Shown here in pieces: positions 1 to 9,056 of a stretch of 53,996 bases of DNA (position 1 is the first letter of the stretch; every line of letters starts with the position of its first letter). The notes under the pieces are model-generated. The model did not search any database, had not been told where the DNA came from, and saw only the letters and a list, made by a program, of their open reading frames with translations. The stretch spans positions 1 through 53,996 of the forward strand of contig CBFCYE010000016.1 of assembly GCA_965602225.1 (NCBI GenBank), in the 5' to 3' direction. The DNA is from Tenderia sp965602225. Lineage in GTDB: Bacteria; Pseudomonadota; Gammaproteobacteria; Tenderiales; Tenderiaceae. The position numbers and the translations under genes were made by a program.

Positions 1-1007
1 CCCTCGCTTAGATCAATCGCTTTGCCGGTCCCCTCATCCATATCAATATTGACGTCATCAGCCCCAAGTACGTCCATGGGCAGATCATCAAAACCACCCT
101 CTTGAGCCTTGTCACGCTCAGACAAGGCCTGATCACTTACGCCCTCGTCACGGCCAATCGCATCATCAGTCTTCTTATTCATAACAATGAGAGAAATACG
201 TCGATTACTGGGATTGAGTGGATCAGCCTTATCAAACAGGGTTGACGATGCCAGCCCAACCACTCGGCCAACCTGCGCCTCTGCCACACCGCCATCCACC
301 AGGGCGCGGCGCGCCGCATTGGCCCGGTCGGCGGACAACTCCCAGTTACTATAGTGTTCCCGACCCACAAATTTTGAGGCATCGGTATGGCCAGTGAGAC
401 TGATGCGATTCGGCACATCACGAATAAATTTGGCCAGTTCAAACAGGATATCAACGGTGTAGTACTTAAGATCGGCCTTGCCGCTGTCGAACATAGGACG
501 ATTGGCCTTGTCGATAATCTGGATGCGCAGACCTTCTGGCGTAATATCAATCAGCAGTTGATCCTTATACGGCGCCAGCGCCTCGCTTTCTTCTACCGCC
601 TTTTTGAGGTTTTCCATCAAGTCCTCAAACAGCTCTTTTTCCTCTTTGAGGCGTTTTTCTTCTATATCGACTTTTTCTTGAAAGTCTTCGTCTTTTTGTT
701 TTTCGTAATCCTTAACCGACATCTCCTCACTGATTCTGATCAAATTGGTGCTGGCACCTCCTGGTCCTTCTACAGAGCTTGGTGCTGATACCGGAGCAAC
801 CCCCTCTGCCATACTGGGATTATCGAAATACATAGAGATTGCCGCCTTCTCTTCATCAGAGGTACCGGCAATCAGCCACAGCAACATAAAGAAGGCCATC
901 ATCGCGGTTACAAAGTCAGCAAAGGCCACCTTCCAAGCGCCACCATGATGACCATGACCACCATGGCTTATCTTTTTTACAATTATGGGCTGTTTTTTAT
1001 CGATCAC
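1..1007 (-). CDS. motB: Flagellar stator protein MotB (C-terminus cut by window edge)
   Basis: MotB is the stator subunit that anchors the proton channel to peptidoglycan. The frame opens with GTG at 1007 and stays open to the left edge, giving 335 visible residues. A single membrane helix at about residues 28-47 contains the conserved proton-carrying Asp, D31, in the motif AFADFVTAMMAFFMLLW. A charged coiled region (about 95-145) is followed by an OmpA/MotB peptidoglycan-binding domain (about 150-275) with the motif SLTGHTDAS. The N-terminus has an unusual His/Gly stretch (residues 15-23). The gene starts 11 bases after the motA stop, so the two form an operon. The start is inferred, since there is no ATG near motA. 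Identity is secure; the C-terminus is not seen. Confidence 0.95.
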   Translation of the reverse strand, partial: MIDKKQPIIVKKISHGGHGHHGGAWKVAFADFVTAMMAFFMLLWLIAGTSDEEKAAISMYFDNPSMAEGVAPVSAPSSVEGPGGASTNLIRISEEMSVKDYEKQKDEDFQEKVDIEEKRLKEEKELFEDLMENLKKAVEESEALAPYKDQLLIDITPEGLRIQIIDKANRPMFDSGKADLKYYTVDILFELAKFIRDVPNRISLTGHTDASKFVGREHYSNWELSADRANAARRALVDGGVAEAQVGRVVGLASSTLFDKADPLNPSNRRISLIVMNKKTDDAIGRDEGVSDQALSERDKAQEGGFDDLPMDVLGADDVNIDMDEGTGKAIDLSE

Positions 1008-1018
1008 GCCGACTACAC

Positions 1019-1876
1019 CTAGTCGCCGCTATTCTTGACGTGTTCTTCTAGCTCGAGAAAACTGGGCCGATCACTGGCATACATCACCTTACGGCCGAAC
1101 TCCACCGCTACCTGCGGGTTATAGCCATTTACTGCAGCCAACAAACAGACCTTAATACATTCGTAAAACTTGGCCTCTTCACGTGCAATGTGTCCCATGG
1201 CCGTGGCCAGCGGCCCAACAAAACCGTAGGCCATCAATATACCCAGAAAGGTCCCCACCAGAGCCGCCGCAACGTGATGACCTAGCACTGCTGGATCTCC
1301 GCCGATGAAGCCCATGGTGATTACGATACCCAATACCGCTGCCACGATACCAAAACCAGGCAAGGCATCCGATACAGCGGTCACCGCCTCACCAGGCATC
1401 TCGGCCTCCTTGTGATGGGCAGCCAATTCCATATCCATTAGATTTTCCAGCTCAAACGGGTTCATATTGCCACCCACCATCAGACGCAGGTAATCACAAA
1501 TAAACTCGGTAATATGATGATCGGCGACAATCTTGGGGTACTTACTGAATAAGGGGCTCTCAGCGGGTTCTTCAATGTCAGCCTCAACCGCCATCATGCC
1601 TTCCTTGCGTGTCTTTTGTAGTAACTCATACATCAAGGAAAGTAATTCGAGATAAAGCGCCTTTTTATATTTGGAACCCTTGAGCGCACCCAGCACACCA
1701 CCTATCACCGCCTTCAACACATGGCCTGGATTTGCCGCCATAAAGGCACCAAAGGCGGCGCCACCGATGATCAACAACTCAAACGGCTGATATAACGACA
1801 TAAGATCGCCGTGTGACAGCACAAACCCGCCTGCGACACTGGCCAAAACGATGATAAATCCGATAATAATTAACAT
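1019..1876 (-). CDS. motA: Flagellar motor stator protein MotA
   Basis: Inner-membrane proton channel subunit of the flagellar stator. At 285 residues it matches E. coli-type MotA (about 295) rather than the shorter PomA type. The N-terminus (MLIIIGFIIVLASVAGG) and the YQPFELLIIGGAAFGAF segment form the first two helices. A long cytoplasmic domain (about 55-165) follows, then two C-terminal helices with the conserved prolines in LPGFGIVAAVLGIV and GFVGPLA. It is co-directional with motB just downstream. It diverges from the HDOD gene at 2029, so a promoter should lie in 1877-2028, but I could not assign boxes there. No strong ribosome site is visible before the ATG. Confidence 0.97.
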   Translation of the reverse strand: MLIIIGFIIVLASVAGGFVLSHGDLMSLYQPFELLIIGGAAFGAFMAANPGHVLKAVIGGVLGALKGSKYKKALYLELLSLMYELLQKTRKEGMMAVEADIEEPAESPLFSKYPKIVADHHITEFICDYLRLMVGGNMNPFELENLMDMELAAHHKEAEMPGEAVTAVSDALPGFGIVAAVLGIVITMGFIGGDPAVLGHHVAAALVGTFLGILMAYGFVGPLATAMGHIAREEAKFYECIKVCLLAAVNGYNPQVAVEFGRKVMYASDRPSFLELEEHVKNSGD

Positions 1877-2028
1877 TTCGAGCTAACCCTGCCCCTTGTT
1901 TTTAATCCCTACGTCATTTCATATCGACGCCAGACTCGTTTCCTTAAACCTTAAATCTAACCTTAGTTTTGTTTGCCTTTGTTTATTAAAGCTTCTACTC
2001 ATAAGGCCGTAATTGAGACAGTAAGGGA

Positions 2029-3588
2029 ATGCCTTGCCTGACAAATATGGATATGGACGACAGAAAAACACTTGAGCAATGGGTGGAATGCCTCAGCGAG
2101 CTGGAATTGCCGCTGTTGAAACACTCATGCCAGGAGCTAAAGGAAATAGGGCCGTATGAAAATGTCTCCATGGCCAAGTTTTCCAATATCGCTCTCACTG
2201 ACCCTGGCTTAACCCTGACCATATTACGCGCGGCCTGCGCCTTGCCCAGAAGCCGCCTGCAAGATGAAATCCACACCGTCGATGGTGCAGCGATGAAACT
2301 TGGCGTTAGAGACATGACCAAGACGATCGAAGCCATGCGTTTTCTTGAAGACTCGGTGGACGAAGCCAATAAATCGCTTTACATGCAGATCGTCGCTCGC
2401 GACTATCACGCTGCCTATCAGGCCTACGGCTTCGCCCGTGAGCGGGTTGATATGGCCCCCGAGGAATTATTCACCGCCGCCATGCTGCATGACATTGGCG
2501 CTCTGATGCTGCTGGTTCATGGTGATGGCATTCTTGCCAAGTGCACCGCACTCAACGATGTTGATAATCAAAAAGCGGTGCTTGGCTTCAGCCTCGCCCA
2601 GTTATCCCAAGCTCTGGCCAAACACTGGCAGCTATCCAGCTTCATTATTAACAGTCTGGAAGATCTCGATATAGATGAGAATGAGCGCATCAATCCACGC
2701 CTGTACGAAATCCAGCTAGCCGGCGATCTGGCCCTGAGCGCAGAAAAGGGCTGGCAAACCGAAGAGATGGAAATACTGATTGAAAAGGTTGCGGCGCATT
2801 TACGCTGCGATATTGAAGAAGCAATACTTGAGGTTCGGGATAATGCCATCCACTCAGCGGACGAAACAGTCTTCTATGGCGTAACACCTGCCGCCGCCAG
2901 CCTGCCAGACCTCGACGAAGATATACTTCAAACATTCAGCCCAGTAAGCACCGCCGCACCTGATGATGAGAAGGCTGCAGCAAGCCCCACTATAAATATC
3001 GACAACAAGATTTCTGCTGCGCCACGTGAACAAACTAAAGCACCACCGGCCAGCCTGGCACCTGCCGACGAACCACATTCGCCACTCAATCATGTCATCT
3101 TTGACAAGGCTGTTCAGGATATAAAGGCTCATCTGGCCGGCCAATTTAATCTTGCCGAGTTCATGGGGCTGCTAAAGCGCGGCTTTCATGACGGACTGAA
3201 GCTCAATCGTGCCTTTTTCGCTATGCTGGAACCTGACAGAAAAAATCTGGCCTGCAGGTTCGTTTTTAGCAATGAGACCGGGCTGCGTAACCTGCGCATC
3301 CCGGTCAACAATCACAATATATTTCAACGCCTGCTGGAAAAACCGCAGGCGATTCGTTGTCGTGAAGAAAATCTACAAAAAATAACACCGTTGATTCCAA
3401 AGGAATTTTACAAATTCATCGACACAAATCAGTTTTTTATAATGACCATTCGCGCCAAAGACAGAGCCCTGGGGGTGGTATATGTTGACCGCTATGGCAA
3501 TGATTATGGTCTTGATCAAACCGACTATGAAAAACTTTGCCAATTATGTCTGTTACTCTCCAAGGGCTTCGAGCGTATGGGCAGATAA
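2029..3588 (+). CDS. HDOD domain protein with GAF-like C-terminus
   Basis: A 519-residue cytoplasmic regulator. Residues about 30-250 form an HDOD domain (a catalytically inactive HD relative), with the LFTAAMLHDIGALML segment typical of the family. A Pro/Ala-rich linker (about 300-345) leads to a C-terminal domain (about 355-515) that resembles the GAF-like folds often attached to HDOD proteins. HDOD proteins are linked to signalling and motility; the partner here is unknown. It is divergent from motAB, which suggests but does not prove a motility role. The start is uncertain: the ATG at 2029 has a purine-rich stretch very close to it, and ATG codons at 2047 and 2053 are alternatives. Confidence 0.85.
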   Translation: MPCLTNMDMDDRKTLEQWVECLSELELPLLKHSCQELKEIGPYENVSMAKFSNIALTDPGLTLTILRAACALPRSRLQDEIHTVDGAAMKLGVRDMTKTIEAMRFLEDSVDEANKSLYMQIVARDYHAAYQAYGFARERVDMAPEELFTAAMLHDIGALMLLVHGDGILAKCTALNDVDNQKAVLGFSLAQLSQALAKHWQLSSFIINSLEDLDIDENERINPRLYEIQLAGDLALSAEKGWQTEEMEILIEKVAAHLRCDIEEAILEVRDNAIHSADETVFYGVTPAAASLPDLDEDILQTFSPVSTAAPDDEKAAASPTINIDNKISAAPREQTKAPPASLAPADEPHSPLNHVIFDKAVQDIKAHLAGQFNLAEFMGLLKRGFHDGLKLNRAFFAMLEPDRKNLACRFVFSNETGLRNLRIPVNNHNIFQRLLEKPQAIRCREENLQKITPLIPKEFYKFIDTNQFFIMTIRAKDRALGVVYVDRYGNDYGLDQTDYEKLCQLCLLLSKGFERMGR

Positions 3589-3688
3589 CACATTAGAATC
3601 GACAAATATAAATAATGTATTATCCTTTAAATAGGGTTTGGTACTTTTCAGTCACCTGCAAGGCAGGCCTGTAACCAAGGAGAAGAAC

Positions 3689-4069
3689 ATGGTGCTTGAA
3701 GATCGTAGACATGAACGCATGCAGGTCAATTACGAAGACACCAATGACTGCTTTCACCTTGAAGTCTATGACCGACGTTATGTACTCAACCGCATCCATG
3801 ACATCTCGGTATCCGGCACTGGCATCCAGGTCCACGATCAAATAGAGCCCGGCACACCGGTCAAGCTGGTATTGCGCAGTGGCGGCCACAGCATTAGCGT
3901 CAATGGCACCACCGTCTGGAGCGACCCAATCACCTCAGGGGCAGAAACTGCACCACCGCAGCCCACTTACCGCACAGGCATCCAATTCGATCCTCGTGAT
4001 CGTAGCTGCAGCCTGTTTTTCATGGCCCTGCGCGACTTTATCTCTGGCCGTAAAAAAACAGCAAATTAA
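3689..4069 (+). CDS. PilZ domain protein
   Basis: A 126-residue single-domain PilZ protein, a c-di-GMP receptor. The binding signature is present: an Arg-rich start (RRHERMQVNY, RxxxR) and the DISVSGTGIQV motif (D-x-S-x-x-G). I chose the ATG at 3689 because a good AAGGAG ribosome site sits 6 bases upstream; the in-frame start at 3638 has none. It converges on the patatin-like gene, and the two 3' ends overlap by 4 bases. The effector target cannot be deduced, but motAB and other c-di-GMP genes are in the window. Confidence 0.9.
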   Translation: MVLEDRRHERMQVNYEDTNDCFHLEVYDRRYVLNRIHDISVSGTGIQVHDQIEPGTPVKLVLRSGGHSISVNGTTVWSDPITSGAETAPPQPTYRTGIQFDPRDRSCSLFFMALRDFISGRKKTAN

Positions 4070-5232
4070 TCATCATCAAGAAAACTTATCACCTCATCAC
4101 GACGCTTAATGGTATCGGAGTAGCCCAGGGCAATCAGCTCGCGGCAAAAGGCCTTTTCAAACAACAAATAACTCAGCAGGCTGGTTCCGTCTTTATTCAG
4201 AGCCCCCAGACCGCGCAGAAAATACCGCACCGTCCTGGGCAGATGATGGGCATATTGCTGGGCGATTTTGCTGATATCGCGGCTTGGAGAGATAGACAAC
4301 ACATCAACCGGCTTAAGTGAAACCGTGCCGTCTTCTATATATTTCTTTGGCACCATCTCCAGCGTACGGTTAATCCGCTGCAGGCGTTCCAGATCCATCT
4401 CCATGCTATCGAGAAAGATGCTGTTCATGGCGTGACCACCAATCTGTGCCAGCGACGGATACTCAGTGGCTTTTTCGCGATTACCATCTTCATCATCATT
4501 ACCACGCACACCGATTACCACCACCTTGCTCGCCCCCAGGTGCAGGGCGGGGCTGATAGGGGCAATCTGACGCATTGAGCCATCACCAAAATATTCGCGA
4601 TTAATCTTGATTGCCTCAAAAAAGAAAGGAATCGCCGACGAGGCCATAAGGTGCTCAAGCCCAATCTTGGTCGGACAACCCACCCTGATGGCCCTGTCCC
4701 AAGCCTTGATCTGCTCAGCTGATTGATAGAAGGTCACCGATTGGCCAGAGCTGTAGCCCGACGCAGTAATACTCAGGGCATGCAAATGACCCGCTTCAAT
4801 AGCGCCACTTATTTGCTCAAATGGCATATAGCGACCAAGTAAATCCGCCAGCGGTTGGCGATCAAATAGCGCAGAAGGATTGTATTTGCCCATTCCCCCC
4901 AGCATCAGAGCCGAAAACCAGTGCGCCCCTGATTTGGCAATGCCGAGGAAATCGCTACGAAACACCTTATCAACAGTAAAATTGGCCCAAACACCGACCA
5001 GGCGGGTAACCGCATTCTGAAAATCAGGAGAATAAATGGCCAGGGCCGAGGCATTGATCGCACCAGCGGAGGTGCCACAAAGAATAGGAAAGGGATTGGC
5101 CGTTTCCGGCGCCCGCATTCGGGCAATGGCCTTCAACACCCCGACTTGATAGGCGGCACGGGCACCACCACCCGCCAGTATCAAACCAGTGCGGGGCCGT
5201 TCTTCTGTTTTGCTTCCTGCTAACCAAGCCAT
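4066..5232 (-). CDS. Patatin-like phospholipase
   Basis: A 388-residue protein of the patatin-like phospholipase family, which uses a Ser-Asp dyad to hydrolyse lipid acyl esters. Visible motifs are the glycine-rich oxyanion loop (GGGARAAYQVGVLKAI, about residues 21-36), the nucleophile elbow GTSAGAINA (G-x-S-x-G) and the catalytic DG in FGDGSMRQIAPISPA. The C-terminal third (about 290-388) carries no recognised domain and may bind partners or membrane. There is no signal peptide, so it is likely cytoplasmic or peripheral. Substrate unknown. Confidence 0.9.
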   Translation of the reverse strand: MAWLAGSKTEERPRTGLILAGGGARAAYQVGVLKAIARMRAPETANPFPILCGTSAGAINASALAIYSPDFQNAVTRLVGVWANFTVDKVFRSDFLGIAKSGAHWFSALMLGGMGKYNPSALFDRQPLADLLGRYMPFEQISGAIEAGHLHALSITASGYSSGQSVTFYQSAEQIKAWDRAIRVGCPTKIGLEHLMASSAIPFFFEAIKINREYFGDGSMRQIAPISPALHLGASKVVVIGVRGNDDEDGNREKATEYPSLAQIGGHAMNSIFLDSMEMDLERLQRINRTLEMVPKKYIEDGTVSLKPVDVLSISPSRDISKIAQQYAHHLPRTVRYFLRGLGALNKDGTSLLSYLLFEKAFCRELIALGYSDTIKRRDEVISFLDDD

Positions 5233-5375
5233 AACGTCTTGTCTGGCCTCCTCATCGTAACTATAGGTTTAATCTACAGTTATTTAACGGCCGTTGGGGC
5301 CTTAAAGTGAAGTGAACGGCAAGAGTTGAGCCACACAAAAAGCTCTGCTACAGAACGGTGGCATTCGCCAACCTG

Positions 5376-5717
5376 CTAATCCTGTCCGTCCTGGCGATGA
5401 CTGGCAAGGTCTACAACCTCGGCTGTTTTGTTTTTATTATGGTATTTACCATGCAAGGCATTGGCCAAGCCGGTTTCACCATAAACTGAGTCCAGCATCA
5501 TGCTCGACAAACGAAGACAGGCAGAGATAGGGGTTTTGGAGCGGTCGCGCTCAACATCAATACGCCATTGCAGGCGTCTAAGGCGATCAGAATGTTTTGT
5601 TTTGGCAAGCAAGGCTTCAATCACGCGCTGGCGATTGAACTCAAAGGCTTCAGGGTTGCTCTCCGCCAGCTCTTTCCACTTATCGAAATCGAAGGTACGT
5701 TTACTAATTCCAGGCAT
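5376..5717 (-). CDS. DUF3135 family protein
   Basis: A 113-residue soluble protein resembling the gammaproteobacterial DUF3135 family, with the N-terminal FDFDKWKELAESNPEAFE segment and a helical Arg-rich middle. I start it at 5717 (MPGISKR) because AGAGGTGG lies just upstream; the frame extends to 5795 but those extra residues look like leader. Function unknown. Confidence 0.75.
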   Translation of the reverse strand: MPGISKRTFDFDKWKELAESNPEAFEFNRQRVIEALLAKTKHSDRLRRLQWRIDVERDRSKTPISACLRLSSMMLDSVYGETGLANALHGKYHNKNKTAEVVDLASHRQDGQD

Positions 5718-5849
5718 AACCACCACCTCTTTTCGTAAAAAACACATCCTACCCTTGTATGTAATTATATCGCAAAATACCCCTACAATCCTCACTATAA
5801 TTAACCGAAAAACAAGCCGTTACAACTTTTCCGCTCAAACTGGACTCAT

Positions 5850-6233
5850 ATGCCAAGCGAAAACAAAGCAACCAGCTACCAATTAATCATCCTGCTCAGA
5901 CAACACTGCCAGATCCAGATTGGTGCCTTAGGGCAGTTCGATTTTGAGGCCGGTTACTATGTCTACTCGGGCAGCGCCAAACGCAACCTGGAAGCCAGAC
6001 TGGCACGCCACTGCCGCAAGAACAAACCGCTACGCTGGCACATTGACTATCTCACCAGCCTGCCACAGGCAGAGGTGATCGAAACAAGAACCTTTGCTGC
6101 TGATGAGTGCGAACTTAACCAAGCTTGTCCGGGGACGATCATAGCCCCCGGTTTTGGTGCCTCAGATTGCAAGGCTGGTTGTGGCGCTCACCTCAAATAT
6201 CTGGGCCAAACACGCCCCCTAACAACCTGCTAG
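5850..6233 (+). CDS. GIY-YIG-like DUF123 protein
   Basis: A 127-residue protein matching the DUF123 group of GIY-YIG-related domains. It has GYYVYSGSAKRNLEARLARH (the GIY/YIG-like strand and helix), then KPLRWHIDYL and a Cys-containing C-terminus with the APGFGASDCKAGCGAHL motif. Family members are small putative nucleases, often of unconfirmed activity. Its 3' end overlaps the rocD 3' end by 4 bases (convergent). The ribosome site is weak. Confidence 0.8.
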   Translation: MPSENKATSYQLIILLRQHCQIQIGALGQFDFEAGYYVYSGSAKRNLEARLARHCRKNKPLRWHIDYLTSLPQAEVIETRTFAADECELNQACPGTIIAPGFGASDCKAGCGAHLKYLGQTRPLTTC

Positions 6234-7432
6234 ACCTCCAGCTCGTCCAGCACCTCAGCCAGCTGCTTGATCACCTCGTCGATTTGATCTCGACTAATAA
6301 TCAGGGGTGGCGCAAACCGCACCACCGTTTCATGGGTCTCTTTGCTGAGTATGCCGCGTGCCATCAGCCGTTCACAGATTTCACGAGCCGAGACCCGATC
6401 AGGATAAAACTCGACCCCAATCAACAAGCCCCTGCCGCGCACCTCCTTGACCAAGGGGCTGCCCAACTGCACCAAGGCAGCCATGAAATAATCGCCCATT
6501 TCAGCGGCCGCCTCGACCAAACCCTCTTCCTCAAGCACCTTCAATCCTTCCAGCGCCACTGCTGCCGAAAGCGGGTTACCACCAAAGGTACTGCCATGAT
6601 CGCCTGGCTGAAACACCTCCATTACCTCACGACGGGCCAGGAACATCGACACCGGCAGCATGCCGCCCCCTAGCGCCTTGCCAAGGATCAAGCCATCCGG
6701 TTTGACCGCATCATGATCACTGGCCATTAGAGCGCCGCTGCGGCCCAGACCCGTCTGGATCTCATCACAGATCAGCAAGACATTATTGTCACTACAGATC
6801 TTGGCCACCCGCTTCAGATAACCCGGCGGGGGCACGATGATGCCACCCTCACCCTGAATCGGCTCCAGCAAAAAAGCCGCCGTATTCGGCGTGATTGCCA
6901 GTTCAAGGGCATCGGTATTGCCAAATGGTATGGAAATAAACCCGGGGGCGAAGGGACCAAAACCGGCCTGATACTGCGGCTCACTGGAAAAACCAACAAT
7001 ACCAATAGTGCGTCCATGAAAATTGCCATCACAGACTATGATTTCGGCCTGGTCATCGGCCACACCCTTGACGGTATAGGCCCACTTGCGCGCGCCCTTC
7101 AGCGCCGTTTCCACCGCCTCGGCACCAGTATTCATCGGCAAGGCCATTTCCTGGCCGGTCATCTGACAGATCTTTTCCAGCAACGGTGCCAGCTTGTCAC
7201 TATGAAAGGCGCGCGAAACAATCGCCAGTTTGCCAGCCTGCTCGATCAGCGCCTTAACCAGGCGTGGATGACTATGGCCATGACTGACGGCGGAATAAGC
7301 GCTCATCATATCGAGGTAGCACTTGCCGCTATCGTCCCAGACGTAGACACCCTCGCCCTTTACCAGCACCACCGGTAAAGGATGGTAATTCGGCGCACAA
7401 TACTGTGCTTCAAGCTCAATGATCGGATTCAT
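6230..7432 (-). CDS. rocD: Ornithine aminotransferase
   Basis: A 400-residue PLP-dependent class III aminotransferase. It should convert ornithine and 2-oxoglutarate to glutamate semialdehyde and glutamate. The sequence has the family N-terminus (NYHPLPVVLVKGEGVYVWD), the PLP phosphate-binding region (MNTGAEAVETALKGARKW), the Asp in LLICDEIQTGLGRSG, the Schiff-base lysine in LGKALGGGMLPVS and GSTFGGNPLSAAVAL. The start lies 17 bases inside the upstream arginase gene, so the two are translationally linked. The pair forms an arginine-to-glutamate catabolic route. The arginase context favours ornithine over acetylornithine as substrate. Confidence 0.92.
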   Translation of the reverse strand: MNPIIELEAQYCAPNYHPLPVVLVKGEGVYVWDDSGKCYLDMMSAYSAVSHGHSHPRLVKALIEQAGKLAIVSRAFHSDKLAPLLEKICQMTGQEMALPMNTGAEAVETALKGARKWAYTVKGVADDQAEIIVCDGNFHGRTIGIVGFSSEPQYQAGFGPFAPGFISIPFGNTDALELAITPNTAAFLLEPIQGEGGIIVPPPGYLKRVAKICSDNNVLLICDEIQTGLGRSGALMASDHDAVKPDGLILGKALGGGMLPVSMFLARREVMEVFQPGDHGSTFGGNPLSAAVALEGLKVLEEEGLVEAAAEMGDYFMAALVQLGSPLVKEVRGRGLLIGVEFYPDRVSAREICERLMARGILSKETHETVVRFAPPLIISRDQIDEVIKQLAEVLDELEV

Positions 7433-8270
7433 GCGTCACTCCACTAATTAGATCTAACATCTGCAATACCAATTGCAGGGTATGTTGTTCAACATCGTTG
7501 ACCGGGTTGAATTCAGCCACCTCCAGGGCCCTGAATTGTGTATCCAGGGCTAGGCCTGCCAACACCGGCAACAACTCTGCAGCCCTGATTCCACCCACAA
7601 CCGGCGAACCCACCCCTGGTGCATCGGCAGGATCAAGGCCATCAAGATCAACAGAGACTCCATAAGCAGCGGTTCCCGTCCGGGCTATTGTCAGTGCCTC
7701 GGCCATAGCTGCCTCCACACCAACACAGTTCACCTCATCCATGCTCATCACCCGCACGCCCAGCCGCTGCAACAACTCAGCCTCGGGGGCCTCAAAACTG
7801 CGTACCCCGAGCAAACAAAGGTTTTCTGGTCGAATCACAGCCCCCTCGCTACCCAAGGCCCCCTGCCCCAGCAATGCCGCTAAAGGCATGCCATGCCAGT
7901 GACCACTAGGACTGCTCTCAGGCGTGTGGGCATCCATGTGGGCATCAATCCAGATCAAGCCCAGCGGCCCGCTAACCGCCCGACTGACGCCACGCCAGCT
8001 ACCAATGGCACAGGAGTGATCACCGCTGAGAATGGCGATACGCTGCTCCTCAGCCAACAAGACGGCCACGGCATTGGCTAGCTGGGCGATAAAAGACTCC
8101 AACGCTGCCCTACCCTCAATCAATGATGGCCTGACAATCTGAGCCTGCCGCCCAAGGGCCGCCAGCACCGCCTCGGGGCCCTGACCACAGCGCTGATCCG
8201 GCGCACCAATCCCGGACGCTGCGGCAATAATTCTAAGCTCCACCTGTTTGCCATCCATATTTATAACCAT
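7416..8270 (-). CDS. rocF: Arginase
   Basis: A 284-residue ureohydrolase that splits arginine into ornithine and urea with a binuclear Mn centre. Metal-ligand motifs are visible: GDHSCAIGSW, WIDAHMDAHTPESSPSGHWHG and SVDLDGLDPADAPGVGSPV. The SPSGHWHG stretch fits arginase better than agmatinase. It overlaps rocD by 17 bases. ATG at 8270 is used; a second ATG at 8258 (MDGKQ) is possible. Regulation is not evident. Confidence 0.92.
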   Translation of the reverse strand: MVINMDGKQVELRIIAAASGIGAPDQRCGQGPEAVLAALGRQAQIVRPSLIEGRAALESFIAQLANAVAVLLAEEQRIAILSGDHSCAIGSWRGVSRAVSGPLGLIWIDAHMDAHTPESSPSGHWHGMPLAALLGQGALGSEGAVIRPENLCLLGVRSFEAPEAELLQRLGVRVMSMDEVNCVGVEAAMAEALTIARTGTAAYGVSVDLDGLDPADAPGVGSPVVGGIRAAELLPVLAGLALDTQFRALEVAEFNPVNDVEQHTLQLVLQMLDLISGVTHESDH

Positions 8271-8414
8271 AGTTCATCTGCACACCCTTTAAGTATCGAC
8301 CAAACAAGGGCAACACATTATTCATTACCTTTTCATAAACATGGGTTTAGAGCCTGCCAAACAAACAGCAGTGATAGAATCCATGCTCCAGCCAAAACAA
8401 TCCGGGGCAGCTAC

Positions 8415-9056
8415 ATGTCGGTTACAGAAAACAAATCGCTCTTTATCGATGGCCCCAGCGGCGCACTAGAAAGCCTGGCAGAAAACTTCGACCATAGTGA
8501 TAAGGGCATCATGATTGTCTGTCATCCTCACCCCCAACATGGCGGCAGCATGGACAACAAAGTGGTGCATAGCCTGGCGCGCGCCGGTCATGAGTTGGGG
8601 CTGGCAACGTTGCGTTTTAATTACCGCGGTGTTAGCAAGAGCGACGGAGAATATGCACAAGGCATTGGCGAGACCGATGACTTGCTGGCAGTAATGGATT
8701 GGCTCGACGACCACTTTCATGGTGTGCCCATCTGGCTGGCAGGATTTTCTTTTGGTGCCTATGTAGCCATGCGCGCCAGCAGCCAGCGCGATATCAAACA
8801 GCTGATTACGGTGGCACCAGCAGTGAACCTGCTGCGCTTTGAAGGACTGGCACCGCCCACCTGTCCCTGGCTGCTAATCCAGGGTACTGAAGATGAGATT
8901 GTCCCATTTGATAAAGTGCAAGAATGGCTGGCGCAACTCACCACACCACCCGAGACCGTCTTTTTTGAAGGGGTCGGCCACTTTTTTCATGGCCAACTAG
9001 TAAAGCTGCGCAGCAGCCTGGTTGAGAAACTGTCGAACCAGGCACAGCAGCATTAA
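8415..9056 (+). CDS. Alpha/beta hydrolase (dienelactone hydrolase-like)
   Basis: A 213-residue cytoplasmic alpha/beta hydrolase. The HPHPQHGGSMDNKVV oxyanion segment, TLRFNYRGVSKSDG and the nucleophile elbow AGFSFGAYVA (G-x-S-x-G) are typical of the small serine hydrolases annotated as OsmC-associated or YtmA-like. The acid is probably in QGTEDEIVPF and the His in GVGHFFHG. Substrate unknown. It converges with the next gene, overlapping by 4 bases at the 3' ends. Confidence 0.85.
   Translation: MSVTENKSLFIDGPSGALESLAENFDHSDKGIMIVCHPHPQHGGSMDNKVVHSLARAGHELGLATLRFNYRGVSKSDGEYAQGIGETDDLLAVMDWLDDHFHGVPIWLAGFSFGAYVAMRASSQRDIKQLITVAPAVNLLRFEGLAPPTCPWLLIQGTEDEIVPFDKVQEWLAQLTTPPETVFFEGVGHFFHGQLVKLRSSLVEKLSNQAQQH

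Noticed and set aside
179..948. Open frames on both strands within the left edge (179-550, 387-788, 745-948)
   Set aside because: The motB frame on the - strand is continuous through this stretch with clear MotB motifs; the others are shadows.
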